Below, one piece after another: positions 9,154-17,555 of a stretch of DNA of 64,000 nucleotides. The stretch is taken from contig JAKFDI010000010.1 of NCBI GenBank assembly GCA_036676235.1, positions 186,001 to 250,000 on the forward strand, read 5' to 3'. Source of the DNA: JAKFDI01 sp036676235 (GTDB taxonomy: Bacteria > Pseudomonadota > Gammaproteobacteria > Burkholderiales > Burkholderiaceae_C). The notes below the pieces were generated by a model. That model ran no database searches, was not told the DNA's origin, and worked only from the letters and a program-made list of their open reading frames with translations. The stretch's first letter is position 1. Each line of letters starts with the position of its first letter. Made by a program: the position numbers and the translations under genes.

Positions 9154-9899
9154 CGCCCTACGAACAGTTCAAGCAGGAGGGCCGTGAAGAAGTGGCTGCG
9201 CAAGGCAGCGATGCCGCGCTGAACGCCGCCACGCGCGACTGGATGAACCAGGCGAATGCGCGCAAGTATTCCTACCACTTCGAGTGGATGGGGCGCCCCA
9301 TCATCCAGTACCCGCAGGACATCGTGGCGATGCAGGAACTGATCTGGTCGGTGCAGCCCGACCTGATCGTCGAGACCGGCATCGCCCACGGCGGCTCGCT
9401 CGTCTTCATGGCCGCCATGCTGGAACTCAACGCTGCATGCGGCGGCCCGCAGGATGCGCAGGTGCTGGGTATCGACATCGACATCCGCGCCCACAACCGC
9501 GAGGCCATCGAGGCGCACCCGATGGCACGGCGCATTGCCATGATCCAGGGCTCGAGCATCGCGCCGGAGATCGTCGCGCAAGTGCATGAACGCGCCGCCG
9601 GCAAGCGCCGTGTGCTGGTGTCGCTGGACAGCAACCACACCCACGCGCACGTGCTGGCCGAACTCGAGGCTTACGCGCCGCTCACGTCTGTGGGCAGCTA
9701 CTGCGTCGTCTTCGACACGGTGATCGAGGACATGCCGGCGCAGATGTTTCCCGACCGCCCCTGGGGTCCGGGCGACAACCCGAAGACAGCGGTGTTCGAG
9801 TACCTGAAGCGGCACCCGGAGTTCGTCATCGACAAGGCGATGGACCACAAGCTGCTCGTGACTGTGGCGCCCGACGGTTTCCTCAAGCGCGTGCGCTGA
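9150..9899 (+). CDS. CmcI/rhamnosyl O-methyltransferase family protein
   Basis: A 249-residue member of the family often named cephalosporin hydroxylase (CmcI), which mostly contains SAM-dependent O-methyltransferases acting on sugars and natural products. Visible features are LIVETGIAHGGSLVFMAAML (SAM-binding loop), VLGIDIDIR, and LVSLDSNHTHAHVLAEL, where Asp and His would bind a metal. Position at the end of the cassette suggests methylation of the finished sugar or glycan. It overlaps the acyltransferase stop by four bases and is two bases from the next gene. Substrate is unknown. Confidence 0.82.
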   Translation: MTPYEQFKQEGREEVAAQGSDAALNAATRDWMNQANARKYSYHFEWMGRPIIQYPQDIVAMQELIWSVQPDLIVETGIAHGGSLVFMAAMLELNAACGGPQDAQVLGIDIDIRAHNREAIEAHPMARRIAMIQGSSIAPEIVAQVHERAAGKRRVLVSLDSNHTHAHVLAELEAYAPLTSVGSYCVVFDTVIEDMPAQMFPDRPWGPGDNPKTAVFEYLKRHPEFVIDKAMDHKLLVTVAPDGFLKRVR

Positions 9900-9901
9900 G
9901 C

Positions 9902-10783
9902 ATGGGGCGCACGGCGGACGACGGGCTGGTCTATGCCTGCATAACCCATGTGACGCCGTGGCTCGCGTTCCCCGACTACGTCACGACGATCCATCTCGGT
10001 GAGGCGCAGGGTGAGGGCCGGCTCAACCTGCGCGACCTGGCGCCCGAATGGGAGCCGCACCACCCAGTGCTCGGCGGCACGGCCGGCAGCTTCGCGCTGA
10101 AAAACTACCTGCGCACGCAGCGGCCCGACGCCACACGGGTGGGCCTGTGCCAGTACCGCAAGTTCGTCTCGCCCCGGCGCATCAGCGGCGTCCAGGACAG
10201 GAAGTACCGCGCGATGGATGTGGTGCCCACGAACATGATCGACGGGCCGCAGTTCGCCGAGATGCTGTGGCCGCAAGACGCGCCGTTCGTCGTCAGCGGG
10301 CCGCGGCGCTTCACGCGGCTGCCGTGGTATCGGCGCGGCTACCTGAAGGAGTACGCGCGCGACCACCATGTGGAGGATCTGCTGCGGTTCACGGCCGAGG
10401 CGGTGGAGCAGCAAGTGCTGCGAAGCGACGAGGTGCTCGCGTTCTTTCGCGAAGACGTGATCGTGCCCGGGGGCGTCGAACTCGGCGTCTATCCGGCCGA
10501 CTTCTGGCTCGAATGCATCGAGGGCATCGAGCGAACCGTGCGCGCCTGCGTGGCCCGGTATCCGGTGCCGCGCGATGGGGTCCAGGCGCGGGCGTGGTCG
10601 TTCTGTGCCGAGCGCCTGGGCAGTTTCCTGCTGCTCAAGCGCTTTCGCGCCGAAGCGGCACCCGGTCTTGTCGCCCGCCACGTCGAACCCGTGAACCGCG
10701 CCATCTGGAAGCGGCGCTTCGCCGGGCAGCTGAACCTGATCGTCGAAGGCGGCGAGCACAAGGGCTACACCGCGGGCGCTTGA
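9902..10783 (+). CDS. Unknown protein of the sugar cassette, possibly DUF4422-like
   Basis: A 293-residue soluble protein with no signal peptide or membrane helix. I do not recognise it securely. The segment RVGLCQYRKFV, with an upstream ITH near the N terminus and an ALKNYL helix between, faintly resembles the layout of DUF4422 proteins, some of which are glycosyltransferase-like, but the match is too weak to name it. The start ATG at 9902 lies two bases after the CmcI-like gene, so it is the last gene of the operon and probably acts on the same glycan. It converges with the GT2 gene, whose stop is four bases away. Confidence 0.6.
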   Translation: MGRTADDGLVYACITHVTPWLAFPDYVTTIHLGEAQGEGRLNLRDLAPEWEPHHPVLGGTAGSFALKNYLRTQRPDATRVGLCQYRKFVSPRRISGVQDRKYRAMDVVPTNMIDGPQFAEMLWPQDAPFVVSGPRRFTRLPWYRRGYLKEYARDHHVEDLLRFTAEAVEQQVLRSDEVLAFFREDVIVPGGVELGVYPADFWLECIEGIERTVRACVARYPVPRDGVQARAWSFCAERLGSFLLLKRFRAEAAPGLVARHVEPVNRAIWKRRFAGQLNLIVEGGEHKGYTAGA

Positions 10784-10787
10784 AGCG

Positions 10788-11612
10788 TCAGAGGTAGCTC
10801 ACGTCGCGCCACATCCCGTCGGCGCGCACCGTGTGCATCACAAAGCCGTGGTCGCTGCGCTCGCGACGCACCCATTCGGCCGCGAGCCGGCGGCGCTGCG
10901 CCTTGAAGCGCTTGCGCGCCAGCCAACCCATGCCCAGCTTGCGATAGAAGTGCGCGCGGTCGCCGAGGTCGTCGATGCCCGTCTCCATCTTCATCGCCTT
11001 CTGCGTGATGGAGCCGAAGTGGTGAAGCAATACGTCGCCGACCGTGCCGACCGGTATCTTGTGGCGTGTGCAGCGCACCAGATATTCGACGTCCTCGCGC
11101 CCACCGAGCTGCCGGTCGGTGTCTGGAAAGCCGATCGTTTCGAGTACCGATCGGCGCACGGCGAAACACACGCCGTGGAACCACCCGGGGCGCAGCGTGC
11201 CGGTCATTGCCGCACGAAATGCACCGGCGTGCGAGGCGAAGTCGTAGTCCAGTTCGCCCTCGACAAGCGCCGGGCTGACGACGCCGAGACCATGGCGCTC
11301 GCCGGCGGCGATCAGGTCGGCCATGCCGTTGCTGCAGACCACCACGTCGTTGTTCAGAAGCACGACCCAGTCGCTGTGGTCGTGCAGCGCGCCTTGCGTC
11401 CAGGCGCCGCCGCAGCCGAGGTTCACCGCATTGCGAATCGAGGGAATGTCGGGGCGAGACGCGAGCCACTGCGCCGTGTCGTCTGTGCTGCCGTTGTCGA
11501 TGACCAGCAACTGCGACGCGGGCGTGCCGCCGGCCAGCAGGCTCTCCACGCACTGCTGCGTGTAGTGCAACTGGTTCAGGACCGGGATGACGACGGTGCA
11601 GCTTGCGGGCAT
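10788..11612 (-). CDS. Glycosyltransferase family 2
   Basis: GT-A fold transferase of 274 residues. The N terminus reads CTVVIPVLNQLHYTQQCVESL, followed by VIDNGSTDDT and LLNNDVVV, the nucleotide-sugar and metal-binding segments, and REDVEYLVRC near the acceptor region. No membrane helix is visible, so it is a cytoplasmic or peripheral enzyme using a nucleotide sugar. It is the last gene of a minus-strand run behind msbA and the AhpD-like gene, with one base between its ATG and the upstream stop codon. Its tail faces the sugar cassette, so it probably belongs functionally to the same glycan. Donor and acceptor are unknown. Confidence 0.85.
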   Translation of the reverse strand: MPASCTVVIPVLNQLHYTQQCVESLLAGGTPASQLLVIDNGSTDDTAQWLASRPDIPSIRNAVNLGCGGAWTQGALHDHSDWVVLLNNDVVVCSNGMADLIAAGERHGLGVVSPALVEGELDYDFASHAGAFRAAMTGTLRPGWFHGVCFAVRRSVLETIGFPDTDRQLGGREDVEYLVRCTRHKIPVGTVGDVLLHHFGSITQKAMKMETGIDDLGDRAHFYRKLGMGWLARKRFKAQRRRLAAEWVRRERSDHGFVMHTVRADGMWRDVSYL

Positions 11613-11613
11613 C

Positions 11614-12207
11614 TCAGCTCTTCGCCTTGGGCACCCGCCCCATCAGATGAAACTCGTCGTTCGGCCGCATCGAGATCACGCTCGCCATGCGGTTGGAGAG
11701 GCCGAAGAACGCCGTGATGCCGGCGATGTCCCAGGCGTCCTCGGCGCTGAAACCGTGTTCGGCGAGCGTGGCGAAATCGGCGTCGTCGACCGAGGCGGAA
11801 GCGGTGCACACCTTCATCGCGAACGCCAGCATCGCCTTCTGCCGCGGCGTGATGTCGGCCTTGCGATAGTTCACGGCCAGCTGGTCGGCGATGAGCGGGT
11901 TCTTCTCGTAGATGCGCAAGATCGCGCCGTGCGCCACCACGCAATACAGGCAGCTGTTGGCGCCGCTGGTCGCGACGATGATCATTTCCTTTTCGCCCTT
12001 GGTCAGGCCCGATTCGCGCAGCAGCAGCGCGTCGTGGTAGGCCATGAAGGCGCGCAGTTCGTCCGGGCGGTGGGCCAGGGTGAGAAACACATTGGGCACG
12101 AAGCCGGCCTTGGCTTGCACTTCGAGGATGCGCTCGCGCAGGTCGTCGGGCAGGGTGTGCAGGTCCGGCACCGGATAGCGGCTGATCGGTCGTGTGGGCG
12201 TGTTCAT
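11614..12207 (-). CDS. AhpD-like peroxidase-related protein
   Basis: A 197-residue carboxymuconolactone decarboxylase/AhpD-fold protein of the peroxidase-related group. The redox motif CLYCVVAH gives Cys86, Cys89 and His93, the CxxCxxxH arrangement used by AhpD for thiol-dependent peroxide reduction. The start ATG at 12207 is set by the family-like N terminus (YPVPDLHTLPDDLRERI); a longer open frame overlaps msbA and was rejected. It lies four bases downstream of msbA. Its presence in an msbA-led operon is not explained by a known pathway link. Confidence 0.85.
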   Translation of the reverse strand: MNTPTRPISRYPVPDLHTLPDDLRERILEVQAKAGFVPNVFLTLAHRPDELRAFMAYHDALLLRESGLTKGEKEMIIVATSGANSCLYCVVAHGAILRIYEKNPLIADQLAVNYRKADITPRQKAMLAFAMKVCTASASVDDADFATLAEHGFSAEDAWDIAGITAFFGLSNRMASVISMRPNDEFHLMGRVPKAKS

Positions 12208-12211
12208 GGTC

Positions 12212-13948
12212 TCAACTCCTGAATTGAAGTGCGTGCAGCCGCGCGTACAAGCCGCCGGCCGCCAGAAGTTCGGCGTGCGTGCCTTGCTCGACCACGCGGC
12301 CGCCTTCGAGGCCGACGATGCGGTCGGCACGCTCCACCGTCGACAGCCGGTGCGCGATCACGAGGCTGGTGCGTCCGCGCATCAGCGTTTCGAGCGCCTG
12401 CTGCACCAGGCGTTCGCTCTCCGAATCGAGTGCCGACGTGGCCTCGTCGAGGATGAGGATGGGCGCGTTCTTGTGGATCGCGCGCGCGATGGCGAGGCGC
12501 TGGCGCTGGCCGCCGGAAAGCTCGGCGCCGTTGTGGCCGATCACGGTGTGGATGCCGCTCGGCAGGCCTTCGGCGAACTCCAGCAGGTTGGCGCCGGCCA
12601 GCGCATCGCGGATGCGCGGCTCGTCGATGGCCTCGCCCAGCGCCACGTTGGCGGCCACGCTGTCGTTGAACAGCACCACGTCCTGGCTCACCAGCGCAAA
12701 CTGCCGGCGCAGCGCCTTCACGTCCCATTCGGCGAGCGGGCGGCCATCGAGCAGCAGCGTGCCTTCGGTCGGTTCGATGAAGCGCGGCAGCAGGTTCACG
12801 AGCGTGGATTTGCCGGCGCCCGACGGGCCGACCAGCGCCACCGCTTCGCCGGGGCGCAGTTCGAGCGTCACGCGGTCGAGCGCCGGCGCCTGCTCGTCGC
12901 GGTAGCGCAGCGACACATTGCGCAGTTCCACATGCCCCGTCGAGCGGCCGGGGTCATAGCCGCCGCTCGCCTCGGGCTGCGTGCTCTCCAGCAGGTTCAC
13001 CGCGCGCTCCACGGCGGCCAAGCCGCGGGTGATGGGGCCGGCCACTTCGGACAGGTGCTTGATCGGGTTGATAAGCAGCAGCATGGCCGTGACGAAGGCG
13101 ACGAAATCGCCGACGCCAGTGCCGCCTGCCGCGCTCTGCCACAGCGCGGCCACGATCACCGCTGACAGCGCACAGGCCGACAACAACTGCGTGGTCGGCG
13201 TCATGGCCGAGTTGGCGATCACCGATTTGATCGACAGCCGCCGCAGTGCTTCGCTCAACCGGCGAAAGCGCGAGAGCTGCGTGGGCCCCGCATCGTGCAG
13301 GCGCACGATGCGCCACGCGAGCACGTTCTCTTCCACCACGTAGGCGATCTCGTCGGTGGCGCGCTGCGTCTCCAGCGTCAAGCGGTGCAGCCGCTTGGTG
13401 AGCACGCGCATGACCAGGGCCACGGCCGGAAAGAGCACGGCCACGAACAGCGTGAGCTGCCAGTTCGTCCACAGCAGGTAGGCGAGCACCGCCACCAGCG
13501 TGAGCGAATCCTTGAGCAGGGTCTGCGACGAATGGACCAGTTGCGCGGTGCCGCTTTGCACCTCGTAGGCGAGGGTGTTCACGAGGCTGGTGGCTGCCGT
13601 GCGGTTGAACAGCGCCGGTTCGGTGTCGAGCAACCGCTGGAACATGGCCTGGCGCATGGACAACACCGCATGGTTCGACGACCAGGCCAGGCCGTACTGC
13701 GCGATGAAGCCGGCGATGCCGCGGATGCCGAATACGCCGATGATGGCCACCGGCACCATCCACAGCGGAAAGCTGCGCTCCTGGAAGCCGCTGTCGAGCA
13801 ACTGCTTGAGCAACTCGGGCACCAGCGGCTCGGTCATCGCGGCAATGGCCGAACCCGCAATCGCCAGCACGAAGCCCCAGCGCGTGCCGCGAAAGAACGG
13901 CGCGATGCGGGCGAGGCGCGTTCTCAGAGGCGGCGGGGCGGTCGTCAT
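12212..13948 (-). CDS. msbA: Lipid A export ABC transporter MsbA
   Basis: Half-transporter of 578 residues that flips lipid A-core from the inner to the outer leaflet of the inner membrane. The N-terminal half has the hydrophobic segments of a six-helix ABC exporter domain. The nucleotide-binding domain shows Walker A GPSGAGKST, signature LSGGQRQR and Walker B ILILDEATSALD. The family call to MsbA rests on overall similarity and on the neighbouring LPS core glycosyltransferase genes. It is divergent from the GT2 gene at 14001, with 52 bases between the start codons. Confidence 0.9.
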   Translation of the reverse strand: MTTAPPPLRTRLARIAPFFRGTRWGFVLAIAGSAIAAMTEPLVPELLKQLLDSGFQERSFPLWMVPVAIIGVFGIRGIAGFIAQYGLAWSSNHAVLSMRQAMFQRLLDTEPALFNRTAATSLVNTLAYEVQSGTAQLVHSSQTLLKDSLTLVAVLAYLLWTNWQLTLFVAVLFPAVALVMRVLTKRLHRLTLETQRATDEIAYVVEENVLAWRIVRLHDAGPTQLSRFRRLSEALRRLSIKSVIANSAMTPTTQLLSACALSAVIVAALWQSAAGGTGVGDFVAFVTAMLLLINPIKHLSEVAGPITRGLAAVERAVNLLESTQPEASGGYDPGRSTGHVELRNVSLRYRDEQAPALDRVTLELRPGEAVALVGPSGAGKSTLVNLLPRFIEPTEGTLLLDGRPLAEWDVKALRRQFALVSQDVVLFNDSVAANVALGEAIDEPRIRDALAGANLLEFAEGLPSGIHTVIGHNGAELSGGQRQRLAIARAIHKNAPILILDEATSALDSESERLVQQALETLMRGRTSLVIAHRLSTVERADRIVGLEGGRVVEQGTHAELLAAGGLYARLHALQFRS

Positions 13949-13973
13949 GAGCCGGGATTATCGACCGGCCTTC

Positions 13974-13979
13974 TACAAT
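13974..13979 (+). promoter_or_regulatory. Candidate -10 box before the GT2-tolB genes
   Basis: TACAAT lies 21 bases upstream of the ATG at 14001, in the 52-base divergent gap between msbA and the GT2 gene. It is a good sigma-70 -10 match, but no convincing -35 hexamer is found at 16-18 bases. The assignment rests on the -10 alone. Confidence 0.3.
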
Positions 13980-14000
13980 CCCGAGGCTTTGCGCCCGCCC

Positions 14001-14834
14001 ATGCAATCCCCTGTCCTGTCGGTCATCCTGATCACGCGCAACGAAGCGGCCAACGTGGGCGACTGCCTGCGCTCGGTGGCCTTTGCCGACGAGTGGATCG
14101 TCGTCGACAGCGGCAGCACCGACGACACCCGAGCCATCGCCGAAGCGTTCGGCGCCCGTGTGGTGACCACGCCCGACTGGCCGGGGTTCGGCACGCAGAA
14201 GAACCGGGCGCTGGCCGAAGCGCGCGGGCGCTGGGTGCTCAGCATCGACGCCGACGAGCGTGTCACCGAGGCGCTGGCGGCCGACATCCGTCGCGTGGTG
14301 GCGGCGGATACATCCGCACAACAGGGCGAGGGCGCGCCTGCGCTAGGGTTGCGCAGTTTTGCCGGCTACGAACTCTCCCGCCTGTCGAGCTTCTGCGGCC
14401 AGTGGATGCGCCACGGCGACTGGTACCCCGACCGCGTGCTGCGCCTGTTCCGCCGCGATGCCGGCCGCTTCAGCGACGACCGGGTGCACGAACGTCTCAT
14501 CGTGTCGGGGCCGGTGGGGCGGCTGGGCGGTGATCTGCTCCACCACACCATGCCCACGCTCGACAGCGCCCTCGACAAGATGAACCGCTATTCCAGCGGC
14601 CGTGCGCTCGACAAGCGGCAGGCCGGTGGTACAGGTGGCCTGGCGGCGGCATTGCTGCACGGCGCATGGGCCTTCTTTCGTTCGTACCTGCTGCGCCGCG
14701 GCGTGCTCGACGGCCGGCTCGGCTTCGTGCTCGCGGTCTATGTGGCCGAGGGTACGTACTACCGCTATCTCAAGATGAGCCTGCCGGCGCTGCACGCAGG
14801 CTCAGTGAACCAAGTGCCCAACTCGGAGTCTTGA
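14001..14834 (+). CDS. Glycosyltransferase family 2, LPS core type (WaaE/KdtX-like)
   Basis: A 277-residue GT2 enzyme of the group that adds a hexose to the LPS inner core. LSVILITRNEAANVGDCLRS, VVDSGSTDDT and LSIDADERVTE (the DxD metal-binding motif) are clear, and WYPDRVLRLFRRD with VHERL is typical of the WaaE group. Two hydrophobic patches near the C terminus may anchor it to the inner membrane. It starts at the ATG at 14001 and its stop is five bases from tolB, so it may be cotranscribed with the Tol-Pal genes. The core assignment is inferred from family similarity and the adjacent msbA. Confidence 0.85.
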   Translation: MQSPVLSVILITRNEAANVGDCLRSVAFADEWIVVDSGSTDDTRAIAEAFGARVVTTPDWPGFGTQKNRALAEARGRWVLSIDADERVTEALAADIRRVVAADTSAQQGEGAPALGLRSFAGYELSRLSSFCGQWMRHGDWYPDRVLRLFRRDAGRFSDDRVHERLIVSGPVGRLGGDLLHHTMPTLDSALDKMNRYSSGRALDKRQAGGTGGLAAALLHGAWAFFRSYLLRRGVLDGRLGFVLAVYVAEGTYYRYLKMSLPALHAGSVNQVPNSES

Positions 14835-14839
14835 TCCCC

Positions 14840-16111
14840 ATGCTGAACAGACGACAGATCTTCGCCGGCTCCGGCCTCCTGCTGGGCGTACCCGCCTTCG
14901 CCCAGTTCCGGGTCGAGATATCCGGCATCGGCGCCACGCAGGTGCCCATTGCCATTGCGCGGTTCCGCGGCGAGGAAAGTACCAACCAGGTGCTGTCCGC
15001 CATCGTTCGCGCCGACCTCGAGCGCAGCGGCGTGTTCCGCGGCGTCGACGCGCCCGATGTGCTGGACGAAACCGCGCGGCCCAACATCGACTTCTGGCGC
15101 ACGCGCGGCGCCGATGCCTTGGTGGGCGGCTCCGTCACGCGGCTGGCCGACGGCCGCTACGACGTGCGCGTCAAGCTGTGGGACGTGGTCAAGGGCGTCG
15201 AACTCGGGGGCCAGAGCAATGCCGTCGACGCGGCCGACCTGCGCCTGGCCGCGCACCGCGTGGCCGACTACGTGTACGAGAAGCTCACTGGCGAGCGCGG
15301 CGTGTTCTCCACCCGCATCGCCTACGTCACCAAGGGCGGCTCGCGCTTCGCGCTGCGCGTGGCCGACTCCGACGGCGAGGGCGGCCAGGTCGCGCTCAAC
15401 AGCCCCGAGCCCATCATCTCGCCCGCGTGGTCGCCCGACGGGCGCGAACTCGCCTACGTCTCCTTCGAGAGCCAGAAGGCCGTGGTCTACACGCAGGATG
15501 TGGCCTCCGGCAAGCGACGCGCCATCGCCAACTTCCGCGGCTCCAATAGCGCGCCGGCGTGGTCGCCGGACGGCCAGAGCGTGGCGGTCACGCTGTCGCG
15601 CGAGGGCGGCTCGCAGCTGTACATCATGGGGCGCAACGGCGACAACGTGCGCCGCATCACCAACAGCCGCGCCATCGACACCGAGCCCGCATTCGCGCCC
15701 GATGGCCGCCACATCTACTTCGTGAGCGACCGCGGCGGCAGCCCGCAGATCTACCGCACCGCCGTCACCGGTGGCTCGGCCGAGCGCATCACGTTCACCG
15801 GCGGCTACAACATCAGCCCGGCCGTCAGCCCGGACGGGCGCACGCTCGCCTACATCACGCGGCAGGGCAACGCCTTTCGCCTGTGCACGATGCCGCTGGG
15901 CGGTGCCGGCGGTTCGCCGCAGGTGCTGACAGACACGAGCGACGACGAGAGCCCGAGCTTCGCGCCCAACAGTCGCCTCATCATCTACGCGACGCGCGCG
16001 CAAGGGCGCGACGTGTTGATGACCACCACGCTGGATGGCAAGATCAAGGCCAGCCTCGTGTCCACCACTGCCGATGTGCGCGAACCCGTGTGGGCTCCTT
16101 ACGGCCGATAG
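14840..16111 (+). CDS. tolB: Tol-Pal system beta-propeller protein TolB
   Basis: Periplasmic protein of 423 residues that links the Tol inner-membrane complex to Pal and helps outer-membrane constriction during division. It begins MLNRRQIFAGSGLLLGVPAFA, a signal peptide with an RR pair, followed by the TolB N-terminal domain (RADLERSGVFRGVD) and a six-bladed propeller with repeats such as PAWSPDG, PAFAPDGRHIYFVSDR and PAVSPDGRTLAYITR. The ATG at 14840 was chosen because it starts the signal peptide. It is followed by pal and cpoB; tolQRA are not in this window. Confidence 0.95.
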   Translation: MLNRRQIFAGSGLLLGVPAFAQFRVEISGIGATQVPIAIARFRGEESTNQVLSAIVRADLERSGVFRGVDAPDVLDETARPNIDFWRTRGADALVGGSVTRLADGRYDVRVKLWDVVKGVELGGQSNAVDAADLRLAAHRVADYVYEKLTGERGVFSTRIAYVTKGGSRFALRVADSDGEGGQVALNSPEPIISPAWSPDGRELAYVSFESQKAVVYTQDVASGKRRAIANFRGSNSAPAWSPDGQSVAVTLSREGGSQLYIMGRNGDNVRRITNSRAIDTEPAFAPDGRHIYFVSDRGGSPQIYRTAVTGGSAERITFTGGYNISPAVSPDGRTLAYITRQGNAFRLCTMPLGGAGGSPQVLTDTSDDESPSFAPNSRLIIYATRAQGRDVLMTTTLDGKIKASLVSTTADVREPVWAPYGR

Positions 16112-16187
16112 CAGAGATAGCCGGGCCGACAATTCCAGCCTTTCCCGCGAGTCCGACAGCGGCTCGAACCCCCTCCAGGAGAAATCG

Positions 16188-16754
16188 ATGAACATTCTTG
16201 CGTCCAACCTTCGCCGCTCGTCCGCCCAAGTGCTGAGCGTCCTCGCAGCCGGCATCCTGCTGGCAGCCTGCGGCTCGAGCGTTCCGCTTGACGACAACAA
16301 GGCGGGCGTTGAAACGCGCACCCCCACCACCGTCGGCAACGGCGCAGGCGGCAGCACCTCGGGCACGTCGCAATCGAACGTGGCGAGCGTCGACCTCACC
16401 GCCAACCGCAACGCCAACCAGGGCAACCTGCCGCGCGTCGTCTACTTCGACTTCGACAGCTTCGTCGTCAAGGAAGAGTTCCGCCCGGTCGTGGAAGGCC
16501 ACGCCAAGCTGCTGTCGAACGACCGCAGCGCGCGCATCTCGGTCGAGGGCCACACCGATGAACGCGGTGGCCGCGAATACAACCTCGCGCTCGGCCAGAA
16601 GCGTGCGGAGGCCGTGGCCAAGTCGCTCGTGCTGCTTGGCGCGCGCGAGAACCAGCTCGAGGCGGTGAGCTTCGGCGAGGAACGCCCCGCCGCCCAAGGC
16701 TCGGGCGAAAGCGCGTGGGCGCAGAACCGCCGCGTCGAGCTGAACCGCCGTTGA
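16188..16754 (+). CDS. pal: Peptidoglycan-associated lipoprotein Pal
   Basis: Outer-membrane lipoprotein of 188 residues that binds peptidoglycan through an OmpA-like domain. The signal peptide ends in a lipobox ending LAAC, followed by a Ser/Thr/Gly-rich linker and the OmpA_C domain with VYFDFDSF, ISVEGHTDERGGREYNLALGQKRAEAV and SFGEERPA. These residues include the Asp and Arg that contact diaminopimelate in this family. The start ATG at 16188 is preceded by AGGAGA. It lies between tolB and cpoB as in most proteobacteria. Confidence 0.96.
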   Translation: MNILASNLRRSSAQVLSVLAAGILLAACGSSVPLDDNKAGVETRTPTTVGNGAGGSTSGTSQSNVASVDLTANRNANQGNLPRVVYFDFDSFVVKEEFRPVVEGHAKLLSNDRSARISVEGHTDERGGREYNLALGQKRAEAVAKSLVLLGARENQLEAVSFGEERPAAQGSGESAWAQNRRVELNRR

Positions 16755-16765
16755 AGGCCCAACGC

Positions 16766-17548
16766 ATGAACGCAATGCCTCGCTGGATCGGCGCTGCGCT
16801 GCTGGCGCTCGCGGCCGTCGCGCCTTCCGCGCACGCCGGAATGTTCGACGACGACGAGGCGCGCAAGGCCATCCTCGACCTGCGCCAGAAGCTGGAGCAG
16901 AGCAACGAGCAGCAGCGCGTGCGCCAGGCCGAGCTGAACACGCAGATGCTGGAAGAGATGAGCCAGTTGAAGCGCAGCCTGCTCGACCTGAACAACCAGC
17001 TCGAGCAACTGCGCAGCGACAACGCGCGACTGCGCGGCCAGCAGGAGCAGCTCACGCGCGACGTGGCCGAGCTGCAGCGCCACGCCAAGGACCTCAAGCA
17101 GGGCGTGGACGAGCGCATGAGCCGCTTCGAGCCGCAGAAGGTCAGCGTCGACGGCAAGGAATTCCTCGCCGATCCGGAAGAGAAGCGCCAGTACGAGGAA
17201 GCCATGACGGTCATGCGCGGCGGCGACTTCGCGGCGGCCGCCTCTGCGCTCGACGCCTTCCAGAAGCGCTACCCGGGAAGCGGCTACCGCGAATCGGTGC
17301 TGTTCTGGCTCGGCAACGCGCAGTACGGCAAGCGCGACTACAAGGAGGCGATCGCCACCTTCCGCCTGCTCGTGAATTCCGCGCCGAACAGCCTGCGCGC
17401 ACCGGAGGCGCTGCTCGCCGTCGCCAACTGCCAGCTCGAGCTGAAGGATTCGCGCGGGGCGCGCCGCACCATCGACGAACTGGTGAAGGCCTACCCGCAG
17501 TCCGAGGCGGCGCAGGCGGGCAAGGAACGGCTGGCCGCGCTGAAGTGA
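16766..17548 (+). CDS. cpoB: Cell division coordinator CpoB (YbgF)
   Basis: Periplasmic protein of 260 residues that coordinates peptidoglycan synthesis with outer-membrane constriction. The N terminus is a signal peptide ending SAHA, followed by a long charged coiled coil (about residues 28-115, rich in Gln, Leu, Arg and Glu) and three C-terminal TPR repeats, the last regions including PGSGYRESVLFWLGNAQYG and AQAGKERLAALK. The ATG at 16766 begins the signal peptide. It sits 11 bases after pal. Confidence 0.94.
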   Translation: MNAMPRWIGAALLALAAVAPSAHAGMFDDDEARKAILDLRQKLEQSNEQQRVRQAELNTQMLEEMSQLKRSLLDLNNQLEQLRSDNARLRGQQEQLTRDVAELQRHAKDLKQGVDERMSRFEPQKVSVDGKEFLADPEEKRQYEEAMTVMRGGDFAAAASALDAFQKRYPGSGYRESVLFWLGNAQYGKRDYKEAIATFRLLVNSAPNSLRAPEALLAVANCQLELKDSRGARRTIDELVKAYPQSEAAQAGKERLAALK

Positions 17549-17555
17549 CGGCGAC

